Positions 10,341-18,222 of a stretch of DNA of 64,000 nucleotides are shown piece after piece. This stretch comes from Agrobacterium leguminum. Its GTDB lineage: Bacteria > Pseudomonadota > Alphaproteobacteria > Rhizobiales > Rhizobiaceae. The notes under the pieces were generated by a model that ran no database searches, had not been told where the DNA came from, and saw only the letters and a list, made by a program, of their open reading frames with translations. Numbering within the stretch: position 1 is the first letter of the stretch; every line of letters begins with the position of its first letter. The position numbers and the translations under genes were made by a program. Location: the NCBI RefSeq assembly GCF_015704895.1, contig NZ_JADQWB010000001.1, positions 310,001 to 374,000 on the forward strand, written 5' to 3'.

Positions 10341-10503
10341 GAGCCCCCTCTGTCCTTGTCGCCTGAGATTGTTATCCCTTCGGCGAGCCGTCCTTATGAA
10401 AGGTGGCTTCTCTCCAGAGTTCCGTCGTCACCGCTGGTCCTTTTGCCTGAGAGTTTCCGGGGCGGTTGCTCCTTCGGCACCGCAGTGAAGCGGTTTCTCC
10501 CAA
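10341..10503 (-). promoter_or_regulatory. Tandem glycine riboswitch (gcvT leader)
   Basis: The minus strand shows two consecutive glycine aptamers. The first begins near 10503 with GGGAGA and contains CCGAAGGAGCAA and CTCTCAGGCAAAAGGACC, ending at CTGGAGAG. The second contains GCCGAAGGGATAACA and CTCAGGCGACAAGGACAG and ends in GGGGGCTC near 10341. This is the usual cooperative two-aptamer arrangement. It lies in the leader of gcvT and probably switches gcvTHP on when glycine is high. The closing GGGCTC strand (10341-10346) is complementary to GAGCCC on the minus strand at 10304-10309, a possible alternative stem. Confidence 0.94.
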
Positions 10504-10636
10504 CGATGATGCGACGCTCATTATCTTCGAAGACCCATTATTGGCAAGGACCAAATGACGCATCTGAACAGATTCTTGCTCCATCTGCGCCATCGACGCA
10601 GCGATCTGCGGCGACAGATGGTCTCGGCGGCTTCCT

Positions 10637-10822
10637 TCAGTCGGATTTTTTCTCCGGCAGACCCTTGTGTTTCGTCGATGCGAAATCCTCAAGTTCCTTT
10701 TCCGTCATGGACTTCTCCATGCTTTTTGAAGCACCTTTTAAACTGGATTTCTTCATTTCTCCGCGTTTGGCCGCCAGTGCGGCGCCCGCTGCTTTCTGCT
10801 GTGCCTTCGATTTGGCTGGCAT
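10637..10822 (-). CDS. DUF3008 family small basic protein
   Basis: A 61-residue lysine- and alanine-rich protein beginning MPAKSKAQQKAAGAAL and ending in a KxLPEKK tail, matching the DUF3008 family of small soluble proteins found widely in Rhizobiales. Function is unknown; the composition (many K, E and A, no aromatic core) suggests a helical or disordered protein. The start is the ATG at 10822 with GGGAGG 8-10 nt upstream; the 17-codon upstream extension is discarded. It lies upstream of the riboswitch leader on the same strand but 134 nt away, so it is probably a separate transcript. Confidence 0.8.
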   Translation of the reverse strand: MPAKSKAQQKAAGAALAAKRGEMKKSSLKGASKSMEKSMTEKELEDFASTKHKGLPEKKSD

Positions 10823-10953
10823 TGTCGGGCCTCCCTTGAACGATGGTTGCGGCAGGAAAATGCCGCCTGGCATCTATTGTTCCCTTGCGACGGTCTGGCC
10901 TGCGGCAAAATTCCCCTTTGAAATCGGAGAGAAACAGGGATATCGCCTAGAAC

Positions 10954-11376
10954 ATGGATGCAAATCGAAAAAGACGGCCGATGGGGATGGAGAAAATGCT
11001 TCGCATTTTCTGCGCGACCCTGATGTTGTCCCTCGGTTTCGCCCACAAGCCGGCACTTGCCGCAGCACCCGCCGTTGCGCTGGATGAGAGCTACCGGTTG
11101 CCGGACGGCACATTTGCGGAAATCTGCCTTGGCCATGGCAGCGGCGTCAGTGCTTCCCATACCAAGGAAGGCCCCGCCCATTCCGGCGACGCCATCCTGT
11201 TTTGCGAGGCCTGTCTCCTCGCCTCGTCCATTCTTCTGCCGACGCCCGATACGGCTGGCTGGTTGAAGACTGAATTTGCCTGGCTCGACAATCGCTTGCC
11301 TGCGGAATGGAGCTTCCGCTCCGTGCTGACGATCCAGAAGCCCGCCGCGCGCGGCCCGCCATCCCTGTCCGCCTGA
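10954..11376 (+). CDS. DUF2946-like exported protein next to copper gene
   Basis: A product of up to 140 residues with an N-terminal hydrophobic segment (RIFCATLMLSLGF) ending at an ALA-type signal cleavage site. The rest contains CLGHGSG, HTKEGPAH and FCEAC, giving cysteines and histidines laid out as in DUF2946-like proteins that sit beside copper-handling genes. The start is uncertain: ATGs occur at 10954, 10981, 10987 and 10996, and the later ones give a better signal peptide. It lies 87 nt upstream of the YcnI-PCuAC fusion on the same strand, which suggests a shared role in periplasmic metal handling. Confidence 0.68.
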   Translation: MDANRKRRPMGMEKMLRIFCATLMLSLGFAHKPALAAAPAVALDESYRLPDGTFAEICLGHGSGVSASHTKEGPAHSGDAILFCEACLLASSILLPTPDTAGWLKTEFAWLDNRLPAEWSFRSVLTIQKPAARGPPSLSA

Positions 11377-11463
11377 TTTTTCGTTTTACGGGATCATCGC
11401 CGCCTTTGGCGGCACGGAGCGGCTGCGCGGACCCAGAGGGGTAGCAGTCGCAGGGACAAGCAA

Positions 11464-12435
11464 ATGAAAACCACCAAGATCATCACCTGCAGCCTTTTCG
11501 TCGCCTCGGTTTCGACCGCGCAGGCTTTCGCCCACGCCACATTCGTTGACGGTTCGGCCGAACAGGAAAGCACTGTCGTCGCGGCCCTCCAGGTGCCGCA
11601 TGGCTGCGAGGGCGGGCTCGCCACCACCGAAGTTCAGATCAAGCTGCCGGAAGGATTCATTTCCGCCAAGCCGCAGCCCAAGGCTGGCTGGGAGCTGGAG
11701 GTCATCAAGGGAGACTACCAGAAGGCCTACAAGAACCACGGCAAGGAGATTAAAAGCGGACCGGTCGAAATCCGCTGGAAGGGCGGCAACCTGCCGGATG
11801 AATTCTACGACACCTTCGCCGTGCAGGGAAAAATCTCCGGTATAGAGGCGGGGCAGGACCTGCCATTCAAGGTAACGCAGCTCTGCGGTGACAAGGGCAA
11901 GGTTGCCTGGGACGAAGTGGCGGCGGCCGGCGTCGATCCGCATTCCCTGAAAAGTCCCGCTCCCACCATTCGCGTCGCCGCAAAGTCTGCACATGCCGGC
12001 GGCCATGATCACTCGGCCATGGATATGAATGTCGTGAAGGCCGGCAGCCTCGAAGTGTCGGACGGAACGACCAAGGCCATGCTGCCGGGCCAGCCCGTGG
12101 GCGGTGGATACGTGACCATCAAGAATACCGGCGATAGCGACGACAAGCTGATCGGTGTCGAATCTTCGTCCGCCGGACGTGCCGAAATCCATGAGATGGC
12201 CATGGTCAACGACGTCATGAAAATGCGCAAGCTGGATGACGGCATCGTCATTCCCGCCGGCCAGACGGTGGAGCTGAAGCCCGGCGGCCTGCATATGATG
12301 TTCTTCGATGTGAAGAAGCCCTTTGCCGAAGGCGACAAGGTGCCGGTGACGCTCATCTTCGAAAAGGCCGGCAAGGTGGAGATCGTGCTGTCCGCAGGCG
12401 CAGCCAAGGGCGGCGGCGACCACCAGCATAATTGA
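11464..12435 (+). CDS. YcnI (DUF1775) - PCuAC fusion, periplasmic copper protein
   Basis: A 323-residue exported protein joining two copper-binding domains. The signal peptide ends AQAFA, so the mature chain would begin with H24 in HATF, the N-terminal histidine used by YcnI-type copper sites; an acidic partner E49 in HGCEGG is also present. Residues about 24-170 are the YcnI/DUF1775 domain. A linker rich in His and Met (AGGHDHSAMDM, about 177-187) leads into a PCuAC domain (about 188-310) with EIHEMAM, a Met about ten residues on, and GGLHMM, the conserved copper(I) ligands. It probably scavenges or delivers periplasmic copper, for example to cytochrome oxidase. In many species these are separate proteins. 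Confidence 0.9.
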   Translation: MKTTKIITCSLFVASVSTAQAFAHATFVDGSAEQESTVVAALQVPHGCEGGLATTEVQIKLPEGFISAKPQPKAGWELEVIKGDYQKAYKNHGKEIKSGPVEIRWKGGNLPDEFYDTFAVQGKISGIEAGQDLPFKVTQLCGDKGKVAWDEVAAAGVDPHSLKSPAPTIRVAAKSAHAGGHDHSAMDMNVVKAGSLEVSDGTTKAMLPGQPVGGGYVTIKNTGDSDDKLIGVESSSAGRAEIHEMAMVNDVMKMRKLDDGIVIPAGQTVELKPGGLHMMFFDVKKPFAEGDKVPVTLIFEKAGKVEIVLSAGAAKGGGDHQHN

Positions 12436-12446
12436 CCGATGAAAAA

Positions 12447-12480
12447 CGGCTACCGGAACGCGTGACAGGTCCGGTAGCCG
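12447..12480 (+). terminator. Hairpin after the YcnI-PCuAC gene
   Basis: CGGCTACCGGA (12447-12457) and TCCGGTAGCCG (12470-12480) form an 11-bp perfect stem 11 nt after the stop, followed by CAAATTTT. It is a likely terminator, although the T run is short and offset by three bases. Confidence 0.65.
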
Positions 12481-12674
12481 CAAATTTTCATCTATCGTGT
12501 TTGTTCTTCAGCGCCGTGGTGGAAAAGGCAGGATGGCATTCGCCCATGTGATTTTCCGGAACTCGGTCGCAAATCTCTAGAAGATCAGTCTGACACCAGG
12601 CTGAATGCGGGGATCCCGCCTATATGGTTTGCCACTGAAGAATTGACATTAAAGTATCTATATATCCAACTGAT

Positions 12675-12977
12675 CTATAAATTACTTTCAGATTTTGAGG
12701 TGAAGCTGTTCTCCTCGTAGGCCTCCACGGCCTGTTCCAGTGTCGCCTGTGGCTCCTGGCGCTGGCTGCTTGCGATCAGGAAATAGAGGGTGAGGGCCGG
12801 CGGCTTGATCGTCGTCATCAGGCCCCTGAGCTGGAAGTCATCGCCATGTTCGGCCTTGCGCGCCAGCTCGTGAATGGCCTCTTCAACCTCGCTCTTGCGC
12901 GGCACGCGTTGCGGCGGCTTCATGGCCTCCAGCGCATAGGCCGCTGTATTCGCGGAAACGGAAAGAACCTGTGTCAT
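12675..12977 (-). CDS. Small conserved hypothetical protein
   Basis: A 100-residue soluble protein beginning MTQVLSVSANTAAYALEAMK, with charged helical sequence in the middle (EVEEAIHELARKAEHGDDFQL) and a Ser/Lys-rich tail. No domain is recognised. The start is the ATG at 12977 because GGAGG lies 5-9 nt upstream; an alternative ATG 15 nt earlier lacks that support. It stands alone between a plus-strand copper gene and plus-strand crcB, with about 200 nt of spacer on each side. Codon use is like that of its neighbours, which supports a real gene. Confidence 0.62.
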   Translation of the reverse strand: MTQVLSVSANTAAYALEAMKPPQRVPRKSEVEEAIHELARKAEHGDDFQLRGLMTTIKPPALTLYFLIASSQRQEPQATLEQAVEAYEENSFTSKSESNL

Positions 12978-13181
12978 CGAACCTCCGGCCATCTTCGCCG
13001 ACCTTGAAAAACCGGAGATTAACAGCTGCCCATTGTTGGAAGGCTAAATCGCACAGCTGCAATTTAATCGTATTTTAATAGCCGAAAGCGCCGGGCAAAG
13101 GGGTTTCGCCGGCGGTTCCCATGGTCTAAAAATGTCCTGGGCCGTCCGGTCCGACGATTTCTTCCGGAGACACAATTCCCC

Positions 13182-13559
13182 ATGATCAATATCGCCCTTG
13201 TCGCTGCGGGCGGCGCAATCGGTTCCGTGTTCCGTTATCTGGTCGGGGTCTGGAGCATGCGGTTGGCCGGACCGAATTTTCCCTGGGGAACCCTTGCTGT
13301 CAATGTGGTCGGATCTTTCCTGATCGGTCTGCTGGTCGAGCTTGTGGCGCGGCGGCTAAACGCTTCGATGGAAATGCGCCTGTTTCTCGTCACCGGCGTG
13401 CTCGGCGGGTTCACCACATTCTCGTCCTTCTCTCTCGATGCGGTCGCGCTGTTTGAGCGCGGCGCGCTCGGGCTGTCGGCCGTTTACGTGCTTGCAAGCC
13501 TTGCGGTTTCCATCGCGGCGGTTTTCGCCGGGCTGGCCTTGGGCCGCAGTTTGTTCTAA
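13182..13559 (+). CDS. crcB: Fluoride exporter CrcB/Fluc
   Basis: A 125-residue protein with four hydrophobic segments. It forms a dual-topology dimeric fluoride channel in the inner membrane that lets cytosolic fluoride escape. Family motifs are GGAIGSVFRY near the N-terminus, NVVGSFLIG in the middle and GGFTTFSSFS with the conserved Phe/Thr/Ser residues lining the pore. Length is normal. It is followed after 66 nt by an RluC-type pseudouridine synthase and a HAD phosphatase on the same strand, an arrangement frequent in alphaproteobacteria. I found no fluoride riboswitch motif upstream. Confidence 0.95.
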   Translation: MINIALVAAGGAIGSVFRYLVGVWSMRLAGPNFPWGTLAVNVVGSFLIGLLVELVARRLNASMEMRLFLVTGVLGGFTTFSSFSLDAVALFERGALGLSAVYVLASLAVSIAAVFAGLALGRSLF

Positions 13560-13625
13560 AGGCTTGGTCCAAACGGCGCGCCGACGAATAGGGCGCGCGA
13601 TCAGGACAGAAAGACTGGAAATTTC

Positions 13626-14615
13626 ATGGCAGGTATCGAGCATATCAAGGTCGGGGCCGACGAGGCCGGTATGCGCCTCGATCGCTGGTTCAAGATTCAT
13701 TATCCGGGACTTGGTTTCGGGCAGTTGCAGAAGCTTCTGCGCTCCGGCCAGGTGCGCGTGGATGGCGGCCGGGTGAAGACGGATGCACGCGTGCAGCCGG
13801 GACAGATGGTGCGCGTACCGCCGGTCGATTCCGATCTTAAGGTCAAGAGCGGCCCGATCGGATCGAAGGACCTCAAACATTCCGAAGATGGCGAGCTTCT
13901 GGCGCGCATGCTCTTGCATGAGGACGACAAGGTCTTCGTTTTCAACAAGCCGGCCGGCATTGCCGTGCAGGGCGGTTCGGGCGTCACCCGCCATATCGAC
14001 GGGCTGCTGGAAGCCTGGACCAACCAGAAGGGCGAAAAGCCGCGTCTGGTGCACCGCCTCGACCGCGATACGTCGGGCGTGCTGGTGGTTGCCCGCACCC
14101 GCGGTGCTGCGCAGAAGCTGACCGCCGCCTTCCGCGAACGCGATACCAAGAAGACCTATTGGGCGCTGGTCAAGGGCGTGCCGCGCAAGCATCAGGACAA
14201 GATTTCCACCTGGCTGGTCAAGGAACAGACGATGGATGGCGATCGCATGCGTATTGCCAAGCATGGCGAGGAGGGGGCCGATCACGCCGTTTCCTATTAC
14301 CGCGTCATCGATACCGCCGCGCAGAACCTCGCCTGGCTGGAGATGGAACCCTATACCGGCCGCACCCATCAGCTGCGCGTTCACGCGCTGCATATGGGCC
14401 ACCCGATCATCGGCGATCCGAAATATTATATCGACGATCCGAACTGGGATTTCCCGGGCGGCATCCAGAAGCGCCTGCATCTCCACGCGCGCCATATCGA
14501 CATTCCGCATCCGAATGGCGGCCGGCTTCGGGTCAGCGCACCCCTGCCGCCGCATATGGTACAGACCTGGAACCTGCTCGGTCTCGACGTGGCCGATGGC
14601 GATAGGGAAGACTGA
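13626..14615 (+). CDS. RluA/RluC-family 23S rRNA pseudouridine synthase
   Basis: A 329-residue enzyme that isomerises uridine to pseudouridine, most likely in 23S rRNA. Residues about 15-70 form an S4-type RNA-binding domain (RLDRWFKIHYPG, then QVRVDGGRV). The catalytic domain carries HRLDRDTSGVLVVART with the nucleophilic aspartate D146, and GRTHQLRVHALHMGHPIIGD near residue 245. The order S4 then catalytic domain fits RluC/RluD-type enzymes; exact target sites cannot be read from sequence. It lies between crcB and a HAD hydrolase, 6 nt before the latter, so these are probably co-transcribed. Confidence 0.92.
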   Translation: MAGIEHIKVGADEAGMRLDRWFKIHYPGLGFGQLQKLLRSGQVRVDGGRVKTDARVQPGQMVRVPPVDSDLKVKSGPIGSKDLKHSEDGELLARMLLHEDDKVFVFNKPAGIAVQGGSGVTRHIDGLLEAWTNQKGEKPRLVHRLDRDTSGVLVVARTRGAAQKLTAAFRERDTKKTYWALVKGVPRKHQDKISTWLVKEQTMDGDRMRIAKHGEEGADHAVSYYRVIDTAAQNLAWLEMEPYTGRTHQLRVHALHMGHPIIGDPKYYIDDPNWDFPGGIQKRLHLHARHIDIPHPNGGRLRVSAPLPPHMVQTWNLLGLDVADGDRED

Positions 14616-14621
14616 CAGCCC

Positions 14622-15290
14622 ATGAAACTGGTTCTTTTCGATTGCGACGGAACGCTGGTGGATAGCGCCGGCCTGATCCATGCCGTCATGTCCGATACTT
14701 TCGCTGATTTCGGCAAGCCGCGCCCCGATATCTCCGAAACCAAGGCGATCATCGGTCTGACGCTGGATATCGCCATCGCCCGCATGCTCGGCAAGGCGCA
14801 TGTGGATGACGAAGCGAAGGCGATGACGGAACGTTACAGGGAAATCTATCATCCCCTGCGGGAGCGGCCGGAAATGACCGTGCCGCTTTTCGACGGTATC
14901 GCCACGCTGATCGATACGCTTTCGAAACGCGACGATGTGCTGATCGGGGCGGTGACAGGCAAGGGTCGGCGCGGACTTACCCATATCCTGCAGACCCACG
15001 GCCTTGCCGATCACTTCATCGTTTCGCGCACGGCGGATGATTGCCCCTCCAAGCCGCATTCGGCCATGGTGATGGAATGCTGCCATGAAACCGGCATGGT
15101 TCCGGCCGATACTGTCGTTATCGGCGATGCGATCTATGACATGCAAATGGCCAAGGCTGCGGGCGCGAAAGCAATCGGCGTCGCCTGGGGTTATGCCTCG
15201 GTCGACGATCTCTGGAAGGCGGGCGCGGATGCGGTTGTCAGCCACCCGCGCGAAATCCCGGCCTATGTTCCGGCCGATATTCTTGAATAA
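14622..15290 (+). CDS. HAD-family phosphatase (phosphoglycolate phosphatase-like)
   Basis: A 222-residue cytosolic hydrolase of the haloacid dehalogenase superfamily. Motif I is DCDGTLVD (D8 nucleophile, D10 acid/base), motif II is the TGKGRRG region, motif III lysine is in PSKPH and motif IV is IGDAIYDMQMA. A helical cap between motifs I and II makes it subfamily I, like Gph/PGP phosphatases. The true substrate is unknown. It begins 6 nt after the pseudouridine synthase and ends 29 nt before the ATP12 gene, so it sits inside a four-gene unit beginning at crcB. Confidence 0.88.
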   Translation: MKLVLFDCDGTLVDSAGLIHAVMSDTFADFGKPRPDISETKAIIGLTLDIAIARMLGKAHVDDEAKAMTERYREIYHPLRERPEMTVPLFDGIATLIDTLSKRDDVLIGAVTGKGRRGLTHILQTHGLADHFIVSRTADDCPSKPHSAMVMECCHETGMVPADTVVIGDAIYDMQMAKAAGAKAIGVAWGYASVDDLWKAGADAVVSHPREIPAYVPADILE

Positions 15291-15319
15291 CCTTTCTATC
15301 CGACTGACGAGGACGTGCC

Positions 15320-16114
15320 ATGCGTGATCTCCTGAACGACCTTTCGGAGGGCCTGAGCCATCCCGACCCGATCCTGCGCGCGCAGATCCAGATGCAGAAA
15401 CCTCTGCCGAAGCGGTTCTACAAGGATGTCACCGTCGGTGAGACGGAAGAGGGCGGTTTTACCATTCTTCTCGATGGCAAGCCGCTGCGCACCCCCGCCA
15501 AGAAGCCGCTGACCGTCCCGACACGCGCGCTGGCGGAACTGCTTCGCGATGAATGGGATGCCCAGAAAGAAGTGGTCAATCCGGTGGTCATGCCCGTCTC
15601 TCGGCATGTGAACACGGCCATTGATGGCGTCGCCAACGACACGCAGGCGGTTTTTGAGGACATACTTCGTTTTTCCTCTTCCGATCTCCTCTGCTATCGC
15701 GCCGGCGATCCGGAAGCGCTGGTTGCGCGCCAGACGGACCATTGGGATCCGGTTCTGGACTGGGCGGCCAATGTGCTCGGAGCGCGCTTCATTCTCGTTG
15801 AAGGCGTGATGCATCAGGATCAGCCGCGCGAAGCCATCGCGGCTTTCGCGGTAACGCTGAAGAAATACGACACACCGATCGCGCTTGCCGCTCTTCACAC
15901 CATGACGTCGCTGACCGGCTCCGCCATTTTGGCGCTGGCGCTGGCGGAAGGGCAATTGACGCTGGAGGAAGCCTGGGCGCTTGCCCATCTGGACGAGGAC
16001 TGGACCGCCGAGCAATGGGGCGAGGACGAGGAAGCGCTGGAACGCCGCGCCGTCAGGCTTGTCGATATGCGCGCCGCACTCAATGTTCTGGAGTCGCTGA
16101 AGAGCGCTTCTTAA
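15320..16114 (+). CDS. ATP12-family F1-ATPase assembly chaperone
   Basis: A 264-residue protein of the ATP12 family, which in mitochondria and alphaproteobacteria binds the F1 alpha subunit during ATP synthase assembly. Recognisable features are the N-terminal PKRFYKDVTV, the LLDGKPLRTPAKKPL segment, and the helical C-terminal half with SSSDLLCYRA and LAHLDEDWTAEQWGEDEEA. There is no signal peptide, consistent with a cytosolic chaperone. It is the last gene of the crcB-rluC-HAD-ATP12 run, a gene order I recognise in several Rhizobiales. Confidence 0.92.
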   Translation: MRDLLNDLSEGLSHPDPILRAQIQMQKPLPKRFYKDVTVGETEEGGFTILLDGKPLRTPAKKPLTVPTRALAELLRDEWDAQKEVVNPVVMPVSRHVNTAIDGVANDTQAVFEDILRFSSSDLLCYRAGDPEALVARQTDHWDPVLDWAANVLGARFILVEGVMHQDQPREAIAAFAVTLKKYDTPIALAALHTMTSLTGSAILALALAEGQLTLEEAWALAHLDEDWTAEQWGEDEEALERRAVRLVDMRAALNVLESLKSAS

Positions 16115-16174
16115 CGCTTTTCTAACCCTGATGACCGAATATGCGGTTACCTCACGTTAGGGGAGCCGCAAATC

Positions 16175-16663
16175 ATGAATACCACGCTGAAACGCCTTGG
16201 CACCATTGTGCTGGCGTGTTTCACGCTCATGTCTTTCAGGCTGGAACCGGAGGCGACCAATACCGACCGGCTGCTTTACGATGTGCGCGGCGCATTCGTC
16301 GCGGCACGCCCGGATGTCGCTCCGGCGCTGATGCAGTCCATTCATGCGCAGGTGCAGAATGCGATCAAAACCACGGCGCGTGGAGAAACCCGGCCGCGCG
16401 TGGTACTGACCATCCGCCTCGCATCCGTTACACGCGGCCCGTTCCTGTTCGGTGAAAGGGCGTCAGCCAAGGTCATCGTCCGCGCCGCCGCCGTTGCGAC
16501 GGGAGAGGTGATCGCAGAGGCCAAATTCACAGCCACCGTCGTCAGCTTCGACAATCAGTCGATAGAGCAGGAACTTGCCTATGGCGTCGCCGAACGCGTG
16601 ATCCGCGAATTCAGGCTCAGCCGGCCCGGCCCGACGACGCTGGCGACGGCTCTGTTTCCATAA
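16175..16663 (+). CDS. Exported hypothetical protein
   Basis: A 162-residue protein with a short basic N-terminus (MNTTLKRLG) and a hydrophobic stretch (TIVLACFTLMSF) that acts as a signal peptide or membrane anchor. The Cys in VLACF is not followed by a convincing lipobox context, so lipoprotein processing is uncertain. The body is a mixed alpha/beta sequence (RPRVVLTIRLASV, AKVIVRAAAVATGEVIAEA) with no recognised domain. A GGGGAG ribosome binding site precedes the ATG. It lies 60 nt after the ATP12 gene on the same strand and may share its transcript. Confidence 0.68.
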   Translation: MNTTLKRLGTIVLACFTLMSFRLEPEATNTDRLLYDVRGAFVAARPDVAPALMQSIHAQVQNAIKTTARGETRPRVVLTIRLASVTRGPFLFGERASAKVIVRAAAVATGEVIAEAKFTATVVSFDNQSIEQELAYGVAERVIREFRLSRPGPTTLATALFP

Positions 16664-16765
16664 GCAGGACACAAAAGGCGAGGGCGCGACGCCTATTCGT
16701 CCGCATTTCAGCTTCCGAAATATTTCAAGCTTCAATCAGGCGCATCTTCGGTGCTCTTAAATTCA

Positions 16766-16830
16766 CATACGTCGCGTATATGGAATTGACATGCGGCGCG
16801 TATGTAACTATCTGGCATACGTAACGTATG
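16766..16830 (+). promoter_or_regulatory. RidA promoter with three operator repeats
   Basis: Three 15-bp imperfect palindromes of the form CATRCGN-N-NCGTATR occur at 16766-16780 (CATACGTCGCGTATA), 16790-16804 (CATGCGGCGCGTATG) and 16816-16830 (CATACGTAACGTATG). The third is a perfect 7-bp dyad with a 1-nt centre. A sigma70-like promoter TTGACA (16786-16791), 16-nt spacer, CTATCT (16808-16813) is interleaved with them: copy 2 fills the spacer and copy 3 covers the likely transcription start. This predicts tight repression by a dimeric regulator not encoded next door. Confidence 0.7.
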
Positions 16831-16910
16831 TAAATGGGCGTCCGAAGCCTCTTTCAAAAAGAGCAACGCTTCTCGCGTCCATGACCACTCAGCCAAAAGA
16901 GAGATGCATA

Positions 16911-17300
16911 ATGACCGCACGCGAAGCAATTTTCCCCGCTAACAGGCATGCGCTTTACGAGGAGCATGGCTATTCCGCAGCTATCCGATCCGGTGACCTT
17001 CTTTTCGTTTCTGGCCAGGTCGGCAGCCGTGCCGATGGAACGCCTGAACCTGATTTTGAACGTCAGGTCCGGCTGGCCTTTGAAAACCTCAAGGCCACGC
17101 TTGCAGCGGCGGGCTGCACTTTCGACAATATTGTGGATGTAACGACGTTCCACACGGACCCGCAAAACCAGTTCGGAACGATCATGACCGTCAAGCAGGA
17201 GATTTTCAGCCAAAAGCCTTACCCGAACTGGACGGCTGTCGGCGTCAACTGGCTTGCCGGCTTCGATTTCGAGATCAAGGTCATTGCCCGCATCCCGTGA
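16911..17300 (+). CDS. RidA/YjgF/Rid-family protein
   Basis: A 129-residue member of the Rid family of trimeric enamine/imine deaminases. RidA proper hydrolyses reactive enamines made by PLP enzymes; other Rid subfamilies act in specific catabolic pathways. The C-terminal FEIKVIARIP contains the conserved arginine (R127) that binds the substrate carboxylate in active Rids, and LLFVSGQVG is the family N-terminal motif. The ATG at 16911 is chosen because AGAGATG precedes it; an ATG at 16791 in the same frame falls inside the promoter/operators. The tightly operated promoter suggests an inducible, specialised Rid rather than housekeeping RidA. Confidence 0.88.
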   Translation: MTAREAIFPANRHALYEEHGYSAAIRSGDLLFVSGQVGSRADGTPEPDFERQVRLAFENLKATLAAAGCTFDNIVDVTTFHTDPQNQFGTIMTVKQEIFSQKPYPNWTAVGVNWLAGFDFEIKVIARIP

Positions 17301-17360
17301 TGTCAGGTTAAATCTGAAGCGGCGGCGCTTACAGGGCGCCGCCAGCCTGCTTCTCCATCC

Positions 17361-18194
17361 TTATCCCAGCCGCTCCGCATGCCACTTCAAATGGTCATCC
17401 ATGAAGGTGGAAATGAAATAGTAGGAGTGGTCGTATCGCTCATGCATGCGCAGCGTCAGGCCGATATCCGTGCCTTTGATCGCTTCTTCGAACAGCCAGG
17501 GGCGCAGGCCCTTTTCGAGAAAACTATCGGCCTTGCCCTGATCGATCAGGAACTCGGGAAAACGCGCGCCGTCCTCGACCAGCGCACAGGCGTCGTATTG
17601 ACGCCATGCGGCCTTATCCACACCGAGATATTTCTCCAGCGCCGGCTCGGACCAGTCGGCCGAAGAGGGAGCCACAATCGGCGCAAAGGCGGAGCAGCTC
17701 TTGAAACGCTCGGGGTTCTTGAGCGCAATGGTCATCGCGCCATGGCCGCCCATCGAGTGGCCGAAAATGCCCTGGCGGCTCATATCCGCACGGAAATGCT
17801 GGCCGATGAGGGCAGGCAGTTCTTCCGTCACATAGCTGTACATCCGGTAGTGCTCGGACCAGGGCTCCTCTGTGGCGTCTAGATAAAATCCGGCGCCCTT
17901 GCCCATCTGCCAGTTGGTCAGCTCATCCGGCACATCGTTGCCGCGCGGGCTGGTATCCGGGCAGACGACGATCAGCCCGAGTTCGGAGGCCATGCGGCGA
18001 TATTCGCCTTTTTCCATGACATTGGCATGGGTGCAGGTGAGGCCGGAAAGATACCACAGGACAGGGCAGGGCTCATGGATCGCCTTCGGCGGCACATAAA
18101 CCGCAAAGCTCATCTCCGATTTCAGGGTTTCCGATGTGTGCGAAAATACGCCCTGCATGCCGCCAAAGGCCGTATTCTGCGAAATAATGTTCAT
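17361..18194 (-). CDS. fghA: S-formylglutathione hydrolase
   Basis: A 277-residue serine esterase of the esterase-D type, the second step of glutathione-dependent formaldehyde detoxification, giving formate and glutathione. The nucleophile elbow is GHSMGGHGA with S147; the oxyanion region YLSGLTCTHAN (about residues 48-58) is characteristic of FGH, as is the C-terminal HYD-like sequence YDHSYYFISTFMDDHL. The start is the ATG at 18194 with AAGGA 8 nt upstream. It is followed only by a convergent ridA-type gene; no formaldehyde dehydrogenase is in the window. Confidence 0.96.
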   Translation of the reverse strand: MNIISQNTAFGGMQGVFSHTSETLKSEMSFAVYVPPKAIHEPCPVLWYLSGLTCTHANVMEKGEYRRMASELGLIVVCPDTSPRGNDVPDELTNWQMGKGAGFYLDATEEPWSEHYRMYSYVTEELPALIGQHFRADMSRQGIFGHSMGGHGAMTIALKNPERFKSCSAFAPIVAPSSADWSEPALEKYLGVDKAAWRQYDACALVEDGARFPEFLIDQGKADSFLEKGLRPWLFEEAIKGTDIGLTLRMHERYDHSYYFISTFMDDHLKWHAERLG

Positions 18195-18222
18195 GAAGCC
18201 ATTCCTTGTGAAATTTCCCGGT

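Noticed and set aside
13060..13181. Possible fluoride riboswitch upstream of crcB
   Set aside because: The conserved fluoride-aptamer segments (for example GATGG near the start and the CTGAT-type 3' strand) are not found in this spacer.
13356..15245. A 629-codon minus-strand open frame
   Set aside because: It spans the reverse of three well-recognised genes (crcB end, pseudouridine synthase, HAD phosphatase) and cannot be real.
16791..16910. N-terminal extension of the RidA gene from the ATG at 16791
   Set aside because: The extension lies in operator and promoter sequence, has no Rid homology, and the ATG at 16911 has the ribosome site.
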